Shown: positions 60,272 through 64,000 of the stretch, one piece after another | How the letters are laid out: each line of letters opens with the position of its first letter | How positions within the stretch are numbered: position 1 is the stretch's first letter | NCBI GenBank assembly: GCA_016287245.1 | Contig: JAEEWG010000009.1 | Location: 1 to 64,000, forward strand | From: Clostridia bacterium | GTDB lineage: Bacteria; Bacillota; Clostridia; Saccharofermentanales; Saccharofermentanaceae | Reading direction: 5' to 3' | DNA length: 64,000 bases | Program-made: the position numbers and the translations under genes | The notes under the pieces: model-generated | Database searches by the model: none | The model's input: the letters and a program-made list of their open reading frames with translations, nothing else | Told to the model about the DNA's origin: nothing

Positions 60272-60283
60272 ATCTTTTTCTCC

Positions 60284-61459
60284 TTATACCATTGCCTGAT
60301 AGATCTTCGTGCAGTCTTCTTCACCTAATGTGATAAAGCCGGAGATCTTGCCTGATCCGCCGTCCCCGTAAAGGAGGCTTTGTACCATCTTCGGGATATC
60401 TTCTTCTTTGGCGCCGAGTTCAGCAAAATTCTTCGGCATGCCAATGGAGCAAAGGTAATTACGAAGAGCCTCGATTCCGGCTTTGGCTGTTCTTTCCGGG
60501 TTTTCAAAATCCATCTGGCATCCCCAGATGCGGACCGCCGCCTGCGCAAAACGCATGACGTTATGGGAAAGCTCATAAGAGAATACGGCCGGCATGGTGA
60601 CGGCAAGACCCGCACCATGCGCGCAGTCATACTGTGCAGAGAGCTCATGCTCGATCATGTGGCTTAACCAGTCCTGGGATCTTCCAACACCGCAGGCATT
60701 GGTATGAGCCATCGTACCTGCCCACATGATGTTCGCTCTCGCCTGATAATTATCCGGATCCGCGATGACCTTCGGGCCTTCGTTGATCATAGTAAGAAGC
60801 AGGGCTTCGATCAGTCTGTCGGTCACTTCGACATCTTTGGAGTTCGTCAGATATCTTTCGTAAAGATGTGCCATGATGTCCGTGATGCCGCATGCAGTCT
60901 GATAAGGGGGAAGAGTCTGCGTAAGTTCCGGATTCAGGATACTGAACTTCGGACGGATCGCATCTCCCGAAGCGCCACGCTTAAACATGCCATCTTCTTT
61001 TGTGATGACAGAATCACCGCTTCCTTCCGAACCGGCAGCCGCAATCGTTAGAACGGTTCCGACCGGAAGTGCTTTCTCAATGCGCTTCCCCTGATAAAAA
61101 TCCCAGAAGTCGCCGTCGTATACCACACCTGCGGCAATCGCTTTTGAGGAGTCGATCGTGGATCCGCCGCCGACAGCGAGGATGAAATCCACACCATTAT
61201 TCTTACAGAGTTCAATACCTTCATATACAAGACCGGAACGCGGATTGGGCTTTACACCGCCGAGTTCCAAAAACGAGATCCCTTCCGCGGTAAGGGAGGC
61301 TTTGACACGGTCAAGAAGGCCGGATCTAACGACGCTTCCTCCGCCATAATGAATGAGGACCTTCGAACCGCCAAAGCGCTTTACAAGCTCTCCTGCACGG
61401 TTTTCTGTCTCTTTACCAAATACGAAACAAGTCGGGGAATAAAAATCAAAATTTTCCAT
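60284..61459 (-). CDS. Iron-containing alcohol dehydrogenase
   Basis: 391 residues from ATG 61459 (AAAGGA upstream; an in-frame TTG is 6 bases before). FYSPTCFVFGKETENRAGEL and GGGSVVRSG (N-terminal NAD region), VGGGSTIDSSKAIAAG (near 98) and the metal-binding His set near 265-280 (HMIEHELSAQYDCAHGAGLAVTMP). The butanol dehydrogenase (BdhA/YqhD-like) group reduces aldehydes to alcohols with NAD(P)H. First gene of the nine-gene operon; no clear promoter was recognised in the 120 bases upstream. Confidence 0.85.
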   Translation of the reverse strand: MENFDFYSPTCFVFGKETENRAGELVKRFGGSKVLIHYGGGSVVRSGLLDRVKASLTAEGISFLELGGVKPNPRSGLVYEGIELCKNNGVDFILAVGGGSTIDSSKAIAAGVVYDGDFWDFYQGKRIEKALPVGTVLTIAAAGSEGSGDSVITKEDGMFKRGASGDAIRPKFSILNPELTQTLPPYQTACGITDIMAHLYERYLTNSKDVEVTDRLIEALLLTMINEGPKVIADPDNYQARANIMWAGTMAHTNACGVGRSQDWLSHMIEHELSAQYDCAHGAGLAVTMPAVFSYELSHNVMRFAQAAVRIWGCQMDFENPERTAKAGIEALRNYLCSIGMPKNFAELGAKEEDIPKMVQSLLYGDGGSGKISGFITLGEEDCTKIYQAMV

Positions 61460-61579
61460 AAGCAATCCTTTCTACCATGACACGACGATCTTATCTGAGT
61501 TAATGGTATCACTATGAAAAATCGAATACTTCTATTTAATTGCCGATTTGTATTATGATTTTGCCCTATATGATTTCTT

Positions 61580-62341
61580 TTACTTTATGACTCTGCAAAT
61601 GGTCTTGTCGTCGCAATCGTAGTATTTTCCGATATGTTCGACGATTTTTCTTCTGGATTCCCGGGGGTCTTCCGTATATTTTTCCGTAACAAAATTATAT
61701 CCCCAGAGGTATTCGGGAAGCGTATATCTGGCGATCGCCCATCCATAGGGCTCGCCCTCTTTATTTCTTCTCTGCACAAAATCTTTCACAAGAAGATATG
61801 TACCCATCTGAAGTTTACTGCAGGTCCCTTCAAATCCCTTCTCGCCGTTTTTCCCAAAACCTGCCTTTTCCTTCACTTCGAAGGAGAAAAGATCCATCTC
61901 CTTTGCTTTCTTCGGGTCGACTTCCCATAACTCCCCTTCCTTCGGCCAGAAAAGATCCATGATGAGTTTTTCCCTGTGATCGGCTTTTCCTTCTTCGTAC
62001 CTGCTGTCAAAGTCATATCCATCCCGGCGGAAATTGGCAAATTCCGGGAACCATTCTTTCGACACGAATCCCGCTTTCTTGCCGAAGAACTTTCCATATG
62101 CAACTTTTCCTGTCCGGGCAAGGATGGCCCTCCATTCCCAGGGATCGACCTTTTCCCTGCCGCACCACCAGTTTTTCGCCTGGGTAATGTTCTCGACCGA
62201 AAACCCCGGTACTTCGTTTTCGAACAGCGGAAGAAAACCCACCTTATCGATGACCGAAAGGAGTTCTTCTGCAGAATGCACGCAGCGCGGGTCATTTTTC
62301 GAAACCCCGCTCATGAACCATTGTCCGTCAATCACTTCCAT
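61580..62341 (-). CDS. AlkZ-related protein
   Basis: 253 residues. MSGVSKNDPRCVHSAEELL, GFLPLFENEVPGFSVEN, DPWEWRAILARTGKVAYGKFFGKKAGF and FEGTCSKLQMGTYLLVKDFVQRRNKEGEPYGWAIARY are strongly reminiscent of the AlkZ-related proteins, which share the fold of AlkZ DNA glycosylases but lack proven activity. The protein overlaps the upstream gene by 14 bases, which suggests co-transcription. Role unknown. Confidence 0.7.
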   Translation of the reverse strand: MEVIDGQWFMSGVSKNDPRCVHSAEELLSVIDKVGFLPLFENEVPGFSVENITQAKNWWCGREKVDPWEWRAILARTGKVAYGKFFGKKAGFVSKEWFPEFANFRRDGYDFDSRYEEGKADHREKLIMDLFWPKEGELWEVDPKKAKEMDLFSFEVKEKAGFGKNGEKGFEGTCSKLQMGTYLLVKDFVQRRNKEGEPYGWAIARYTLPEYLWGYNFVTEKYTEDPRESRRKIVEHIGKYYDCDDKTICRVIK

Positions 62342-63257
62342 AACGATCCGGATCCCTCATATAAAAATGGTAAAAACCTTTATAAAATGTCCCTTCCGCG
62401 CAGAATTCGGTATCTTCGAAAATATCGTAATCAGTATAGACCATGGTGACAGCCCCCTGATCGTTTATGGAAATGGAATCCAGCACCATCACCTCAAGGA
62501 TATCTTCCGCCTCGACAAACGGCATATTATGCTCTTCCCGAAGTTTCTTGATCCTTCTCCCGAGATGTCTTCCGATAAACCCGGTGGCTTCCTGATCCCA
62601 TGCTTCCGCTTCTTTTAAGATCTTTTCAAAATACCCGGCGCCTTCTTTGCCGCTTTTCAGATCGCGGTTGACCTGAAGGTATAAAAGCACATCTCTGACA
62701 CCGTTAAAGTCAACAAGGCCGGTAAAAGCATCTTCTTTACTTGAATACTTCAGTCTCGTTCCATTTGAGAGGATAACAGGGGACAGCTCGTTTTCGAAAT
62801 GGATAGGTGTCCCGTTTAAATAGAACTCGTTAAAGCCCTTCTCCAGCGTTCCCCTAAGGCATATGACATCATCGTCCTCGATGCCTTCCCCAAAACGGAT
62901 AAAGCTCACCTGGACTTCATCTTCCATCTCATCTTCAATGATGTAGATATTCTCAAGTTCGAAGTCTTCTTCGAACATCTCCGGCGTGATCTCATCTTCG
63001 AGCGCATCCGGATATTTATTCAGATAAGGGAGTAAAAAATTCCGTATAGAATCCTCCCAGGTCTTCTTCCAGGTCACACGGTCCTCCCAGATCTTTTTGA
63101 AAAGATCCTGAAGCTTCGGGACCGCTTTTTCGTTTCCGCCGGAAGAAAGCACGAGCTCGACTTCAAGGTCCTCGTCCCAGTCGATCTGGCACCAGTACCC
63201 TTCCACCATATCGCTGAATTTCGCCTTGATCCCGTTACAGAGTTCAATCGCACCCAT
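62328..63257 (-). CDS. Protein with duplicated DUF2262-like domain
   Basis: 309 residues. Two related units are visible: about 40-175 (KKTWEDSIRNFLLPYLNK, then ELENIYIIEDEMEDEVQVSFI and CLRGTLEKGFNEFYL) and about 190-309 (YFEKILKEAEAWDQEATGFI, then LEVMVLDSISINDQGAVTMVY and CAEGTFYKGFYHFYM). The shared ...WxxxxxxFxxxxL...LxxIxI...V...GxxxxGFxxFY pattern resembles DUF2262-type proteins, but I am not certain of the family. Cytosolic, function unknown. Confidence 0.55.
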   Translation of the reverse strand: MGAIELCNGIKAKFSDMVEGYWCQIDWDEDLEVELVLSSGGNEKAVPKLQDLFKKIWEDRVTWKKTWEDSIRNFLLPYLNKYPDALEDEITPEMFEEDFELENIYIIEDEMEDEVQVSFIRFGEGIEDDDVICLRGTLEKGFNEFYLNGTPIHFENELSPVILSNGTRLKYSSKEDAFTGLVDFNGVRDVLLYLQVNRDLKSGKEGAGYFEKILKEAEAWDQEATGFIGRHLGRRIKKLREEHNMPFVEAEDILEVMVLDSISINDQGAVTMVYTDYDIFEDTEFCAEGTFYKGFYHFYMRDPDRYGSD

Positions 63258-63306
63258 TTAAGATTATCTAAAACCTCATTTCCTTGTTTCAGATATACTA
63301 TATCAC

Positions 63307-64000
63307 TTAAATCTGCATATAGATATTGAACATCATGGAATTATTGAAGCTTCCCTCATCGAACAGGACATCGTCTCCGCCCTTGACACTTCTTCGCATC
63401 AGCGTCCAGGCATAGTCACCCTGGAAAAACAGCGTGAAAATGCCATATTCCGGTGAATACGAAGCCGAACACTTCGTGGCACTAAAGGTGATAGTCTTGG
63501 TATATACCGAGCCCTGGCTCTCATTCGTCCACGTCTGTGTGATCTTATAGCTGGCCGTCATCTTCGATTCAGGATCTCTGTCTGCGAAGTCGCCGGAGAT
63601 CTTGATCTCATCGAGAGTATAGTACTCGATCGGATACCCGCTCGCAGTAAGATCGATATGGTAGTAATCCCCGTTTCTCGTGACGGTTCCGTTCGGAAGG
63701 TTATCAAATACATACTGGATATAGTACTCATCACGTTTGGTCGGTTCCGGCTCCGGTTCGCCGTTATGGTACGCGCCCCATTCGGAGACCGGATCGTAGG
63801 CATACTCCGACGGAACCGGTGTCACTTCCGGCTCTTTCTTTCCGCCGATGTCGATCTCGACCTTATTTCCGCTGATCCCGAATGTCAGTTCCTTCAGGAT
63901 CTTGTCCGGATCATCCGGATCTACGATGACCAGTTCCGGAGCAAACTTATTGTAAAGATACGCAAATCCCGTGAAGCTTATGCTTCCCGTTCCGCTCTTA
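63307..64000 (-). CDS. 3' part of a surface-type protein, runs off the window
   Basis: The frame ending at the stop at 63307 stays open through the right edge, so the 5' end lies beyond the window; the apparent GTG start at 63825 is internal. The visible 231 residues contain a repeated VDPDDPDKILKELTFGISGNKVEID unit, a Pro/Glu-rich linker (EPEPEPTKRD) and a beta-rich end (YYIQYVFDNLPNGTVTRNGDYYHIDLT, GIFTLFFQGDYAWTLMRRS). Probably extracellular or envelope-bound; function unknown. Confidence 0.65.
   Translation of the reverse strand, partial: KSGTGSISFTGFAYLYNKFAPELVIVDPDDPDKILKELTFGISGNKVEIDIGGKKEPEVTPVPSEYAYDPVSEWGAYHNGEPEPEPTKRDEYYIQYVFDNLPNGTVTRNGDYYHIDLTASGYPIEYYTLDEIKISGDFADRDPESKMTASYKITQTWTNESQGSVYTKTITFSATKCSASYSPEYGIFTLFFQGDYAWTLMRRSVKGGDDVLFDEGSFNNSMMFNIYMQI

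Noticed and set aside
1..64000. CRISPR arrays, tRNA or rRNA genes, insertion sequences, prophage
   Set aside because: No regularly spaced repeats, cloverleaf, rRNA or transposase signals were seen by eye; a dedicated scan was not possible.

Overview
The window looks like chromosomal DNA of an anaerobic, fermentative member of the Clostridia (Bacillota), most likely a gut or rumen type. Evidence: AGGAGG-type ribosome sites, lipobox lipoproteins, a BspA-type leucine-rich surface protein, an ECF sigma/DUF4179 anti-sigma pair, PadR-DUF2812, D-lactate and iron alcohol dehydrogenases, oxygen-sensitive Fe-S proteins and a GH10 xylanase without a signal peptide. I cannot name the genus. Nearly all genes lie on the minus strand. 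No rRNA, tRNA, transposase, phage gene or CRISPR array was seen.

Layout. 1-5.4 kb: end of a YjdF-like gene, a TehB-like methyltransferase, D-lactate dehydrogenase, an Fe-S protein divergent from a Crp/Fnr regulator, and a two-subunit chromate-type transporter run by a DUF134/NifX-like protein whose upstream region carries two identical 12-bp palindromes. 5.4-12.1 kb: an array of GNAT acetyltransferases (several intact, one with an internal deletion, one remnant) mixed with a HAD remnant. The first one sits behind a promoter, a three-way-junction leader and mutually exclusive antiterminator/terminator hairpins: an unassigned riboswitch-like element. 12-19 kb: small membrane proteins, a DUF3795-RpiB fusion, an Fe-S reductase, DUF2161, a nitroreductase, MATE, ACT and nucleotidyltransferase genes; a dispersed terminator repeat occurs three times between 7 and 18 kb.

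19-32 kb: three solute-binding-type lipoproteins with no permease or ATPase nearby. Two of them carry a large extra N-terminal domain, and two are downstream of the ECF sigma/anti-sigma pair in what looks like one operon. Between them lie the secreted LRR protein, a DinB-like protein, a GNAT and the PadR-DUF2812 pair with a large operator palindrome. 32-36 kb: a glycolipid-type operon made of a PlsC acyltransferase, a GT8 glycosyltransferase and a GT8-PlsC fusion, with a good promoter and an adjacent inverted repeat. 36-41 kb: a double cyclic-nucleotide-binding protein and two tandem paralogous lipoproteins with an HExxH zinc-protease motif. 41-52 kb: an esterase-like hydrolase, a hybrid histidine kinase with receiver and HPt domains, a DHH phosphoesterase, and a set of zinc-ribbon, membrane and lipoproteins with Thr/Pro or Pro/Ala/Glu linkers, including one with four beta-type repeats.

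52-61.5 kb: a tight nine-gene minus-strand operon (iron alcohol dehydrogenase, cytosolic GH10, two aldo/keto reductases, NAD epimerase, nitroreductase, cyclase, Gfo/Idh/MocA oxidoreductase, flavin reductase) converging on an AraC regulator; it probably combines hydrolysis and redox conversion of a plant-derived glycoside or carbonyl compound. 61.5-64 kb: an AlkZ-related protein, a protein with a duplicated domain, and the 3' part of a surface-type protein running off the window.

The best candidates for something undescribed are the leader RNA at 5983-6144, the GT8/PlsC operon, the ECF/anti-sigma/lipoprotein operon, and the HELMH lipoprotein pair. All functions were read from sequence by eye; no searches were run.
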